From Anseranas semipalmata (taxonomy: Eukaryota > Chordata > Aves > Anseriformes > Anseranatidae): a stretch of DNA of 64,000 nucleotides. Below, piece by piece: positions 51,298-62,621 of the stretch; position 1 is the stretch's first letter; every line of letters begins with the position of its first letter. The notes under the pieces are model-generated. The model had not been told where the DNA came from, made no database searches, and saw only the letters and a program-made list of their open reading frames with translations. The position numbers and the translations under genes are program-made. The stretch covers positions 4,825 through 68,824 of the forward strand of contig VXAA01006521.1 in NCBI GenBank assembly GCA_013399115.1, given 5' to 3'.

Positions 51298-52082
51298 TTT
51301 TTTTTTTTTTCTTTTTGTAAGTGCATCAGTCACGCCAGGCTAAAAGGTGTTTTTTATTTTTTTATTTTATTTTATTTTTTTTGTACTTGAGGGTACAAGA
51401 ACATGCCTGAGGTTCTGGGACCACTTGCTAACATCTGCTACAAATGTATTTTTATTGGCTAAAGCATTCAGTCAGTAAATGTAGAGTGATACATTCAGAG
51501 TTACGAAGGTTGTACAAATAACTTATTGCACAGAAAATGCCTGCCACTAAGGTGAGGATTAATTTTACTGTGTGTTTCTGACCATGGGCCATCAATATCC
51601 CCTTCTGAAAGTCCCAAGTTTATCATTATCTTTTTATCATAAACCTGTGCACAGCACTTAAAGAGATCGCCTCTGAAGTGTCACATTCAAAACTTCCCAC
51701 AGCAGCACAGCTTTCCTTATACTCACTGAAAGAACAAATGCAATAGAGGTTTTTGAGCTTGGGAAGTGGAGGTGGCTTTGGCAAGGTGTTTAAGAATATC
51801 CTTAATTTCAACCATTTTCTTCGTTGGGACCTTTACATCTCACAGACATCTAGCAAAGGGAGGGGGAGGTTCCTCCCTGTAAGAGCCAGAAGCAGGCCAA
51901 GGCCATGCCTAAGAACCACTGGGCAGAGTGAAAAGGGAAATGGCAATACTAAGGGGACGAAACCTGGAAATGTGCTAGTTTTGCTGCTGCCACACAGCAG
52001 AAGCCTTCTGCTTAGGAAGCAAAGACCTGAGAAAGCAGAGTGCGTTAGTCAGGAAAGGAGGGAAGATCAAGAGATTAGAGTC

Positions 52083-53064
52083 ACCTCCAGGGGTCAATAC
52101 TGGGTCCAGTCCTGGCTAACATCTTCATTAATGATCTGGACGATGGGGTGGACTGCACCCTCAGTAAGTTTGCAGATGATAAGAAACTGAGAGGAGTGGC
52201 TGATTCTCCAGAAGGCCATGCTGCCATCTAGAGGTACATCGTCGGTCTGGAGGGTTGGGCTGACAAGAATCTCATGAAGTTCTACAGGGAAAAGTGCAAA
52301 GTCCTGCATCTGGAGAGGATCAGCTCCAGGCACCAGGACATGCTGGGGGCCATCCAACTGGAAAGCAGCTCTGCAGAGAAGGACCTGGGAGTCCTCATGG
52401 ACACCAAGTTGAACATGAGTAAGCAATGTGTCCCTGCCACTAAGAAAGCTAGCAGTATTCTTGGCTGCATTAGGCAAAGTATCACAAGCAGGTCAAGAGA
52501 GGTGATCTTTCCCCTCTACTCAGCATTGGTGAGGCTGCACCTGGAGTATTGTGTCCAGTTCTAGGCATCCCAGTACAAGAGAGACATGCACATACTGGAA
52601 AGAGTTCAATGTAGGGCCACCAAGATGACGAAGGGACTGGAGTACGTCTCCTGTGAGGAGAGGCTGAGAGAGTTAGGACTGTTCGCCTGTAGAAGAGGAG
52701 GCTCTGGGGGATCTTGTCAACGTCTATAAATATCTGAAGGGAGGGTGCAAAGAGGATGGAGCCAGGCTCTCCTCAGTGGTGCCCAGTGCCAGGACAAAAG
52801 GCAATGGACACAGACTGAAACACAGAGGTTCCCTGTGAACACTAGGAAGCACTTCTGTGCTCTGCGGGTTACTGAGCACTGGCACAGGTTGCCCAGAGAG
52901 GTTGTGGAGTGTCCCTCCTTGGAGATCTTCAAAAGCCGTCTGGACATGGTCCTGTGCAATGTGCTCTGGGTGTCCCTGCTTGAGCAGGGTGGGTGGACCA
53001 GGTGACCTCCAGAGGTCCCTTCCAACCTCAACCATTCTGTGATTCTGTGATTCTGATTCTGTGA
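52083..53064 (+). mobile_element. CR1 LINE, 3' kilobase with RT FADD motif, inactivated
   Basis: The longest CR1 piece here. It opens in the RT core (a GSVLGPV-type region, then FINDL-like), and the catalytic FADD codons lie at 52169-52180. It continues through WADKNLMKFYREKCKVLHLE, KDLGVLMDTKLNMSKQCV, SRSREVIFPLYSALVRLHLE and TEHWHRLPREVVE to a stop at about 53003-53005, with ATTCTGTG-type 3' repeats at 53033-53064. TAG codons interrupt the frame at 52229-52231 and 52562-52564. The frame shifts near 52683 and returns near 52830. It is therefore a 5'-truncated, dead copy. Confidence 0.97.
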
Positions 53065-56000
53065 GGTGACAGAGGCCTTGCAGCACTATTGCCTCTGGAT
53101 AAGCAGACATTTGAGCACAGACATGTCTGTACCACTAAAATTGGTATGTCCATGCTCGGAGCTCATTGTGTCCTGGAGGGGTCCATGCTCCTCTCAAAGA
53201 ATAGTGTCGTTTGGGTACCTGGCAAAAACAAGGTTGTGCTTTTCTTTCACTGCACATCCCCTAGGGTAGCACTGTGGGGCTCATGAATTGCCTTTACAGT
53301 CAGTCATCCGTAACTTGCAAGCCCCCAAACAAGAGGAGAAGTTGAACAGTGACCGAGAGGAGCATTTCTGCAAACTGGTGCCTGTGTGTTTTATCCACAC
53401 CTCCTCAGAGGCACTGCTCACCTGGGAACATGAATCATGGTCCCAGCATAAAATAAGGAGATGGTCCCACATTCTGAGAGCTAATAATTATGTGCCTCTG
53501 AAGCCAGTGTCCTCTTATATCAAGCCACTGACATTGCAACTATTGTCTCTTATGAGTTTTGTTAACTGGTGGTATCTGATTTTTGAGGTAGAGGAGTCAA
53601 TGAGGAAAATGAAAATGTGCACACTGCCCTGCTTTCAAGCTCCAGGTAAACTGTTGGTTTTAACTCTGTGTTTTTCTTTTCTTTTCTTTCTTTTTGTGTG
53701 TGTATATGTGTGTCTGTTAATCAAGTTGCTGCATGTTCTAAATACTGCAGTGAGGTGTTTGTAGTGTAGGAGGTAGTTTTCTGTTACCGGAAACTTTAGG
53801 GATAATCCCTCTAAGGCCAATATTGTTCCAAATTTAGGAGAGTCAGCAAACAAGAATGTCATCTGCCCAGTCATTGTCAAATGCTGAAGAATTCATATCC
53901 TCTTATCACTGCAATGTATCTGGCCCTCTGTATTTTTCCTGAGAGCTGGCAGATGGAATATGTATTATTTTTGTATTTTACTTTTTACAGTGCATGATTT
54001 TATCATTACTGTTTCCCGGTTAGCTCTGTTGTAAGTCACCTGAGCAATAAAATGGGACACTTCTCTGTTTGGTCTCTTGGAGGCTGACTTTCTCTATCCA
54101 GCTGCATTAGAATCTTATTGATAAGAACTCCAGAACAAAAAAATACATTTTCATCTACAACGACCTGTTTGTGTTGTGCTAGGCACTGTACAAAGTGAGA
54201 AACCATTGCTTCTTTGAGGACTATAAAGAGGTAAGGGAGAGTCATGACTGCACATCAGGGCTCACACTGAACATCACTGGCAGAGAGGGGATGGAGGTCT
54301 TTTGACCTGTCTGCTTCCCCTGTCTGCTGTCCTGCGTCATTCGGCTCAGTAGCCAGCAGAGCAAAGATGCGTAGGACTGCTGGATGCAATGAGGGGCCTC
54401 ACGACAAAAGAAGGAGCAGGTGAACTTCCCCAGGGGACTTATGTGAGAAAACTGGGGGACCTCTTTTCATTCCCTGTCCCACAGTCACCAAGAAGAAGGG
54501 AAAAATATCATAACTTGATAATCAGCATGATTAATCAGTAAAAACGCTGGTTACAGAGAGTGTAAGAGAAATTATCTATTTTCTAATGGCTCTGAGTAAA
54601 TAGAGTGCACCATGAACCACTCAGAATCAGTAAGGAAGTCAAGCATTTGGAAATCTCAAAGGGAATGTAGCTCATTAGGGCTTTTCACTACAGTTCTTTG
54701 TAGCACAGCTCCACAATGCTCATGAAGGAAGAAAATATGAAAAAAAAAGATATTTTATTTTTTTTCTCAGGGGCAATTCAAGAGAATTTTAAAACTGAAT
54801 GTGGTAGTCAGCAGAGAGCCTATTGTCTGAAAAGCTGTCACTGCAGGCTGGACAGGTGCTGTGTTCAGAGCCATTAAGGGGAAATCGCCCCCTCCTACCT
54901 TCCTTGTCCAAGTTATGTTTCCTACATGAGGAGAGTCATACCAAAAGACCTACCTCTTGATTCCAAAGCAAGAGGCCCCATGGTATTTGTCCCTAGGTTA
55001 GTGAGGTACGTAGTCTTGCATTTATACAAGGACATTGCATCTGAGTACGTCTGCAACTGTGTACTTACTGAAGACCTAGATACATTATATGAAAGCAAAT
55101 TCAAATATTAATAGAGTAATAGATTTGAGAGGGAGTGGAGATGATGTTCCCATTCCAACAAGACACCAGTGCAGTTAAAATGCAAGTATTTTAAACAACA
55201 CAGTAGGGACCCTGCTTCCATGCTCCTGCTTTGAGGAAGATATTTTCAAAGACCTGTCACCTCCAAAATTTCATTGAGAAATAGGTGCTGACAGAGTAGT
55301 CAGAATTAGTCAAACTATTTCTATTTACCCCTTCCTAGCAGCACTTCTGCAGTCTTATAAGAGCAGCAGCACCATCACACTTTCTTTTAAGAAAGAATCT
55401 GGAAAACAAGTAAAGTAAAAGCTTTTAAGTCATCTTCTGGTCCCTCTGAGTTCTCACATTTACTTTTCTACATCTCTTTTTCCATGGCACTGGGAAAGTT
55501 TACTAGTTTTCGTTACGTAAAATGTAACCATAGCTGTCACTGTGTTTGTCACTCACACCAGGGTTTCCTGAATTTGCTGTTCAATGTTTAAAATCAGCAC
55601 ACATGTGGAAAAGAAAGATCATATTTCATTATTATGAAATATGGTACAGTGATGTTTGGCATTACAGGTTTTTGATGGCATGGTAGAGTTTAATGTTTGT
55701 TTCTTGGTCTTTTTTTTTTTTTAATTATTTTTAGTACATTAAATAGTGGTAGATCAAATAGTAAATTATTGAATGTGCAGAGATTTACAGAGCAAGACAA
55801 ATGCTTAGCAACAGCAAAGTAGTACAGCAAGGTTTTTTTCACAGACAGAAGCGTTTGGTATTGAGCTAGTATAGAGCTGGTGGCAATCAATACCTGGTCA
55901 TGACAACAATGTAACAGGAGAGCTGTAGGGAGTCCTGACTTGTTACTTCTAGGTCTTAGCACTTACCTTTAATCTGCTAAAATTTCTTACTGAGGGTTGC

Positions 56001-56699
56001 TATATACTTTCTGTCATCCTAGTGCATCTCAGCCCAGGAGCCTCCACAAATAATACACAAGTTCATTAGTTCAGCCTCCTGTAAAGCTAACAACAGAAGA
56101 TGAAATTAATGGTAAAATCTTGGAATGACTCTAGTAAAGGCGAAGGCAAGTCAGGTTTATATCTGCATAGACTTATCCTTCAGGAGGAGCAATCATGTCT
56201 CTGTTGAAGCCCTATGTAAGCCCACCTGGCTGTGCAGGATTTGCACTAGCTTTGTTCAGTTCAAAGTTAGAGACCACTTGCCCCACACAAGTGTGGTTAT
56301 CCTGATGACTTGCTGGTCCACACAGAAGAGGTATGTGCAGCAACTGGCAGTGTTTTACAAAGGGGGCTTCTAAATGAATGTATGAGGCTAGTCTTCAGAA
56401 GCTCAAATCTCTATTGTAAAGTGCAGGAAATTCAAATAGGATCAGATGCCGTATCTGGCTCTGGCTTTCTATCTTGGTACCAAAAAGTAGCCAGATTTCT
56501 CCCTGTATGTTTTTTTGTTCATGACAGTTAGAAAGATGTGTTCAGCAACAACATACACAAAGTCTGTAAAGTACGGAATGATCTTTGGTAAACAGCTTGG
56601 TTTAAAAATTGTCTTTTGTACATGTTCCACAGCTTCATTAATCAATAATATGGTAAATGCATACTGGGCATATTTTTGCCAAATCTATTTCTTCCATAA

Positions 56700-56700
<1 letters not shown>

Positions 56701-56733
<33 letters not shown>
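56701..56733. repeat. A33 homopolymer
   Basis: Thirty-three consecutive A. No AATAAA signal was seen just upstream and no processed gene copy was recognised, so it is not called a retrocopy tail. Confidence 0.93.
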
Positions 56734-56736
<3 letters not shown>

Positions 56737-57213
56737 GCAAACATTTCCACAGATTTGTAAATATTCAGAAAAATTTACCCCACAGGGCTGCTGCACTGTA
56801 CAGCTAACAACTTCATAGATGAATTCTTACCCCTAACAGCAATGAAAAGTCTTGATTATAACGAGGACAAAATGCCTACCATAAAGTCCATGTTTTGCTC
56901 TTCTGTTTATTTCAAGTGTTTTGAATGCACAGGAGGCCTTCACTCCAGAATAAATTATCAGGCTTTTATTTTGTGGCAAGCAGAATGTAGATGTGTTGAA
57001 AGCAGTTAATTAGGTTGCTCTTCCATATTTTTTGTTACGAGCCTTGAAAACATTAGGGAAACATTTTTGTAAGCCCTGGCTCTCAGTAAAGCAGTGTTCT
57101 ACTAAAATAAATTGCAGAGATTGCACTTTCTGAACTTAATGGCTCAATTTTCTAAGGTGCCCAAAGCCAGCAGGGTCTGGATGTCAAGGGGCTGTGTGAC
57201 CAAATATTTTCTG

Positions 57214-57279
57214 CTTTATTTAATTATTTATTTATTTTGTGGGTGAGTGTGCGTGTTTATTTATTTATTTATTTTTAAT
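57214..57279. repeat. (TTTA)n microsatellite, split by a TG-rich insert
   Basis: Two TTTA blocks separated by about 17 bases of GTGGGTGAGTGTGCG-like sequence. Confidence 0.9.
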
Positions 57280-59686
57280 GTAAGCATGTAAAACCTGGAA
57301 TTCTTAGGAACATGAGGTGAAAGGCACAGGAAATTCTTCCAGTTCTGGATGAGCACAGATGGTATTTAGGAGTTCCAAACACTGCAAGCTGATCCCTTAA
57401 CTTCTTTCCATTTTTTAAGAGTCCTTTATGAAACCTGAGTCTTAACAGTAGTGTTGGGATTTGTCAGAAACAGCCATGTATTTCAACACTGTGCCCCTCC
57501 TCTCTGTGCTTACTGTAGGTTTTGGCATGGCTATTACGTCTTCCCTTTGCTGTTGCCTACTCCATCATCTTTGGAGGAGTCCTCAGCTCTTCTGGGATAT
57601 GTGCTCAGGGAGGACTTTTCATTGGATATCAAGGAACCAACTGGAAGAAAGAAATACATTTTCAGCGGTCCATACATGTTGGTCATGCATTCACCAGATC
57701 AAGGCAAAACATTGCAGAGCAATTATAACTTTTCTTAAGGGCCTGTTTTGTTTCCAATAAGTGCACAAAACCTTGATGTAGAGGAAACTAATTGATATAG
57801 ACCTTTTTGCGCCATTTTACCTTTTGGCATACCTCCTAAAAAACAGAGGTAGAGGGTGTAATGTGATATTCTTCACCTCTGTGGCAGCACCAAGAAATCC
57901 TTTATGAACTCTCCTCCATGTGGCATTTTAAGCAGAGAAGGGCAGAGAAAGCACAGGCAGAAGGAAAAGCAGGAACAGCAGAGCTGTAGCTGGTGCTGCC
58001 TAATGAATTCCCGTTTCACTTGCAACATGGCCCCAACCAATGATGGGGGCTGTTCTGTTGCACTGTGTGTCCTCCTCTTCTTAACAGATGCTACTTCCTT
58101 GGAAAGAAGTTGGTAGGACTAGAAAGACTGTGATGATGTGCATATTAGTCACTCTCTGCTGTCATGGGCTTGTCCAGCAAGTGAAGCCATGCTCGCTGGA
58201 GCGTGCAGGGAATGGAGAGAACTGGGAGTGTGTTGTGGGTTGCAGCTTAGTATGAGGCAGCAGGAGAAGAAAGCAACTGGAAAAATTAATTACTTCACTG
58301 AGTAGAGAGACAGAATCTGTAGCTGATTCCATTTATCATGAGTCAGATGCTAAAACCTGGTGCTCTTATTTTATGCCTTGCCAAAACTGCTCCAGTGCCT
58401 TTGTGGAGGGCATAGATAAATGAAGTGTATCAAACTCATGTGCTAATACTGAAATAGTTAAGAAAGCATAAAGCACTATGTGAGTAGTACAGCATCTTCA
58501 GAAGGGAATATCAGCAAACATAAAGCCTTTCCCTCTGTGCCTGTGAGCTCAGTGTTGCTTCTGGTGCTTGAAGGAATGTGAGTGTGGTTTCAGGAGTGCC
58601 AGGCCAGGGACCACAGCCAGGAAATACCTGGCACTGCTACCGCTGCTCATGGTACCCAGCAAAAAGGCAAGCAGAAATTCCCCATAAGCCTTGAGAAGAT
58701 ACTCCTGTCCCCCAGAGTGGTATATTGGATCAGGCACAACTGACCTAGGATGAAGAGCTGGGTGGAGAAAGTCCCTCCCATGTGGCTGTCTTACTCCTGT
58801 GTTGCAGGAGGTTAGTTTTCAAAAGGCAATGAGCATGGTTTTGGCATGGAAATGGGGAAAGTGAGAAAGCATGGTACATGAGGGGTGCGGTAGGGACTCC
58901 AACCTCCCTGTACGCACCCCTTGCTCTGGTATGTAGGGCAGGTGAGCAGCGCAGGGATATGTTGTTAGCCAGCTGTGGTAAACCTTGCAGCAGCACTTAA
59001 TCCAACCTTCTTGTGTTTCTAATACCTGAGGCAAGGGGCTTTGTGTTGTTCTTAATTATTGATTTTGTTCTTCCAGTCATCTCATGGCTGCCATTTGCAA
59101 ATGTTGGTTGCATGGAGAAAAATCACAGATTGTATCTTTGTCCTTTCTGTCTGTGGGTCCTAACCAGGAGCTGGAGGTAGTATAGGGGCAACAGATGGGG
59201 AAATAAATGAACCATGCTCAGTGATGTAAAATCCACTGGCTGCAAGGAGCAGCCTGCGAGCCCTGTCTGCTGTACAGGGACTTCCCGATAATGCATGACA
59301 GGAATGAAAGCTATGCATGTTCCATCTTGAGATAATTTCTTTTCTTCTGCTTCTTGGCAGTATCCTAAAATGGGTTGTATAATGAATGCTCTGGAATAAT
59401 GCAGTTGTTAACTGTGCAGAAATTCCAGTGCACTGACCCCAGAGAATTATCACAGGTAGGTGTAATTATTTGTAAAGTAAATCAGGCATGGATTATGAAA
59501 TATTTGCTCATGTCATTCCCTTGAAAAGAGAGGGTGTACAGTTAGATTTGCATTGACCTTTTCTATGCAGCCCTTTGACGTTTCAAGTGGGTGGAGGGAA
59601 AGCAGAGGCACTGATTTTATCAACACAAGGCATGGAAGGACAGTGCTGCTGGAAGCTGAGGATTTCAGGAGAGAGGGGGCACTTAC

Positions 59687-59838
59687 ACCATGCACAGAAA
59701 AGTAATGTGGGTTGGCAGAGGCAGCAATGACATCCACCTCACTTCTTTGCTTGCTAAGCTTTATTGAACCCCTGTGCAATAAAGCAGAAGCAACTGAGAA
59801 AGCCAGTTGGTCTCTGATTGACTTTTGTAGCTCACCCA
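59687..59838 (-). other. Candidate exon of 152 bases (unproven)
   Basis: On the minus strand a pyrimidine-rich tract ending CCTTGTTTCACAG precedes a 152-base segment, which ends at a GTAAGT donor. One frame is open for 50 codons (GELQKSIRDQLAFSVASALL, then IKLSKQRSEVDVIAA). Entry is in phase 1 and exit in phase 0. Both splice sites are near consensus. The protein is not recognised. It could be a pseudo-exon or part of a non-coding transcript. Confidence 0.27.
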
Positions 59839-60600
59839 CTGTGAAACAAGGTAAGGAATGTCTATGTGAAAATTACACATAGTCACAGCTCCCCCAGAAA
59901 AGAAGCAGGGTAATGGGAGTTGCTAGACCTATTGAGCCTACATGGCAGAAAGCTGGGCATAGGTCTTTCTCAGGGGTTATTCCACAGCACACATTTTTGC
60001 TTCTTGCATTAAATTCTGCCTCTGCAGGTATTAAGATAAAGGGAGAATGGATCCCCATAGAACCACACCATCAGAATTTACCAGTTTGCTATATTTTGGC
60101 AGCAGATTAGTCTCCTTTTTTTGTCATTGGAGTTAGTACAGAAAATCTGCAGTAAAACAGAGTAGTTTGGTGTAGCCAGTTAGTGAGCAGGGATTATGCC
60201 ATCGCTCGGCCACGGCACCTGTCAAATACACTTGTGAAACGGTGCTGAGAGGCTGTGTCACCCATCAAAAGGTAGTTTCATAACATGTTCTTCTAATTCT
60301 GGGGGCTCAATGCCCCCAGGAAACCCTTGCATTATTGCAGAGCTTTCCTTGTTGTCTAACCTTACTGCAGCTTAGGGCCATAGCTGCTTGTCCCATCTAC
60401 TATGGATGCGGAAAACAGATTATTCCATTCCTGTTTGCCTCAAGATTTGAGAAACTTGAAATCTCTTTTCAAGTTTTTTTCTCCTCTCCCTTCTTCATCC
60501 CCTCTCCCATCGGATAAGTCATATTTTCCTGACCTCAAGTCATTTTTTTTACTTGTCTCTGGACTTTTTCCCGCTGGCCCACAAATTCTTCCCAGCACAG

Positions 60601-60663
60601 GCCCCAAGATGCCTGAGCAAGTCCGCAAACAGTGGGTAACCGTAGACACTGAACTCTGGCAAG
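60601..60663 (+). other. Candidate exon of 63 bases (unproven)
   Basis: A long pyrimidine-rich tract ending in CCCAGCACAG precedes this segment, and AAG|GTAATG follows it. One frame is open (PKMPEQVRKQWVTVDTELWQ) and contains an in-frame ATG at 60609. The length is a multiple of three. No matching neighbouring exon or family was recognised. Confidence 0.22.
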
Positions 60664-61015
60664 GTAATGGCAGTTTAACAATGGTTCAAACAATTCACTG
60701 TAGGTTGTTTTAAAAGGCCATCAATTGAGCTAGTATCTTTAACTGAAAATGAATTTTAACATATTCTCCACTCTACCATAGGCACTGCAGGGTTGAATTC
60801 TTGCTTCACCAAATGCCACAGCCTGAGACTTCTCTCTGGCTGTCTTCTCAGAATGTCGCATGCAGCCCAGAAGCCCACCGAGCTCAATGTGACATTACAC
60901 ACTGTAAAACATACTGAACTGAGCATCAGCTCCAGTAACTCAAATGATACCATACAGACTACATGGTATAATTGACATGTATTTTATTTTAATATCCCCT
61001 ACCCACTTCCCACTT

Positions 61016-61073
61016 ATCTCTCTCTCTCTTTCTCTTTTAGCATAGCAAATCCACTGCAGCTGTTTTTGCTGCT

Positions 61074-61120
<47 letters not shown>

Positions 61121-61132
61121 GTTTTCTTTTCT

Positions 61133-61180
<48 letters not shown>

Positions 61181-61202
61181 TCCTTCTTTCTTTCTTTCTT
61201 TT
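61016..61202. repeat. Composite pyrimidine tract: (TC)n, T43, (TTTC)n
   Basis: A (TC)n stretch at about 61018-61036, a T43 homopolymer (61076-61118), then about 20 TTTC units (61123-61202). On the minus strand it is an almost pure purine tract. Frames across it encode only low-complexity F/L- or K/R-rich peptides and are not genes. Confidence 0.96.
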
Positions 61203-61907
61203 AGCCAAGGAAAAGCTTGTAAAGTGTGGTGCTACACCTACATTTTTGTTTTCTGAGAGACCTGGTTTGCTTGGTGGAGAGAGGAGGATAGGAGAAGTAG
61301 GATTAAAATAAGATTTGAATTTAGAACACTGTAGTTCCTTGCAATTAACAAATATTCAATTCTTTATTAAAAATTATCTTAAACTGCTTAATTCAGAATA
61401 AAATCCTTTGATTCTGATACATCAGTGCTGGCAGAGCTAGTGCAGAATAGCTTTTCTGGAAAAAGTCACGAAACAGACAGCCCTTGGAGTATGTGATCCC
61501 TCTTGTCCTTCGCAGGCCAGTGTCACTGACATCCCTGTTGCACAAGATTGCACCCTACCCCCTGAGAAGGCACGAAGCACCAGGTTCTTGGGCAGGTCTG
61601 CCAGCTATATTTTTTCAGGCTTGATTTGAAGTTTGCATGTTCTGATATGACAGATGGAGAATTTACTCTGCAGCTTCCATTTTGTCACCTTCCAGCATTT
61701 ACAATTTGTCATTTGAAATCATGGGCTGTTTGTCTTGTTTGTTGATTTTTTTTTTCTTTTAAATATCAGTAACATATTTGAACAAAAATAATAAACTGAT
61801 GGATTGTAATCTGGGTACTTTTGTGTTTACTTCTCTGTTTGTGAACTTTTATGGGATCTTGTTAGCAAGAATTTCTGTACAGCTGCAAGAGCTAGACATT
61901 TACTGCT

Positions 61908-61965
61908 AAACAAAACAAAACAAAACAAAACAAAACAAAACAAAATAAAATAAAATAAAATAAAA
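61908..61965. repeat. Compound (CAAAA)7(TAAAA)4 microsatellite
   Basis: Seven CAAAA units followed without interruption by four TAAAA units. It looks like a C-to-T change that then spread through one half of the array. Confidence 0.97.
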
Positions 61966-62596
61966 GTGATGTTGGCATTCTCATAGAGCTATATGACTGC
62001 AGGAGCTGCAAAAATATTAAAAACAAAAACACAAGTAATATTAATCCCAATGAAAACATGTGAGCAGCCAGTGTTGATTTTAGTGTTTTAGTTATACAAG
62101 ACTGCAGAGATTTAAGTTCCCCATCAAGCTGATAAGTGTAACTAATTTCCAGTTGCTTTCCACAGTAGGGCACCATCTTCTGCAGTAGACAGCAGGCTTA
62201 ATTACACATTTTTGACATAAATACGATTTTTCATACAAAGAAATGGAATCTGGGGCCTTTTTGGACTGCCTCTGCAAATTTAGATGGCTGATGTCAGCAA
62301 ATATGCTGTATTCCATATCCTCCTTGTTAAAAATGGTTAGTGCCTGTCAGTTATCTGTTTTGCAGACACATAGATGTGCAGCATTTAGGCTATAGGGACT
62401 CCTGAGTTTACCATACAGTTGTTGCTATAGGAGTTATTTCCAGATGATACTTCTCCTCAAGGACATCAATTCCCTGCTTCTTGTGCAGTATATATTCTAG
62501 CAGTATTTCCAAAATGCCAACTGCTTATTATTTATAAATAGTTCAAACCAGTAATTACTAGACCAGCTTTTGATCGTTTTGCAAGCTGCATTTCAG

Positions 62597-62621
62597 GTTG
62601 TTGTTGTTGTTGTTGTTGTTT
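62597..62621. repeat. (GTT)n microsatellite
   Basis: Eight GTT units. Confidence 0.95.

Larger units (their letters stand above)
44076..52082. other. Long unique stretch
   Basis: No interspersed repeats were recognised apart from microsatellites and the gap. A minus frame at 46016-45819 (65 codons) has a lysine/arginine-rich helical-looking stretch with SCEKVNRWEKKRQLQLAIAQ. A CAG|GTGGGT donor-like site falls inside that frame, at about 45868, after the residues NSPKALQ. No strong acceptor was seen. The CpG-dense patch at 46768-46999 is listed separately. Confidence 0.4.
53065..61015. other. Long unique stretch with exon-like segments
   Basis: No interspersed repeat was recognised. A plus frame of 158 codons (53288-53764) directly follows the CR1 copy but has no known motif; its C-terminal hydrophobic part comes from a TTTTC/TG-rich tract. 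Exon-like segments at 59687-59838 (minus) and 60601-60663 (plus) are listed separately. Confidence 0.4.

Noticed and set aside
53288..53764. 158-codon plus frame
   Set aside because: No recognised motif; the C-terminal hydrophobic part is low-complexity translation, and one such length is expected by chance.
56000..56733. Processed pseudogene ending in A33
   Set aside because: No AATAAA just before the run, no recognisable coding relic and no flanking duplication.
57451..57760. Three overlapping plus frames after a CTTACTGTAG acceptor-like site
   Set aside because: No convincing donor and no recognisable product in any frame.
61014..61311. K/R-rich and F/L-rich open frames
   Set aside because: They are translations of the poly(T)/(TTTC)n tract and have no gene character.
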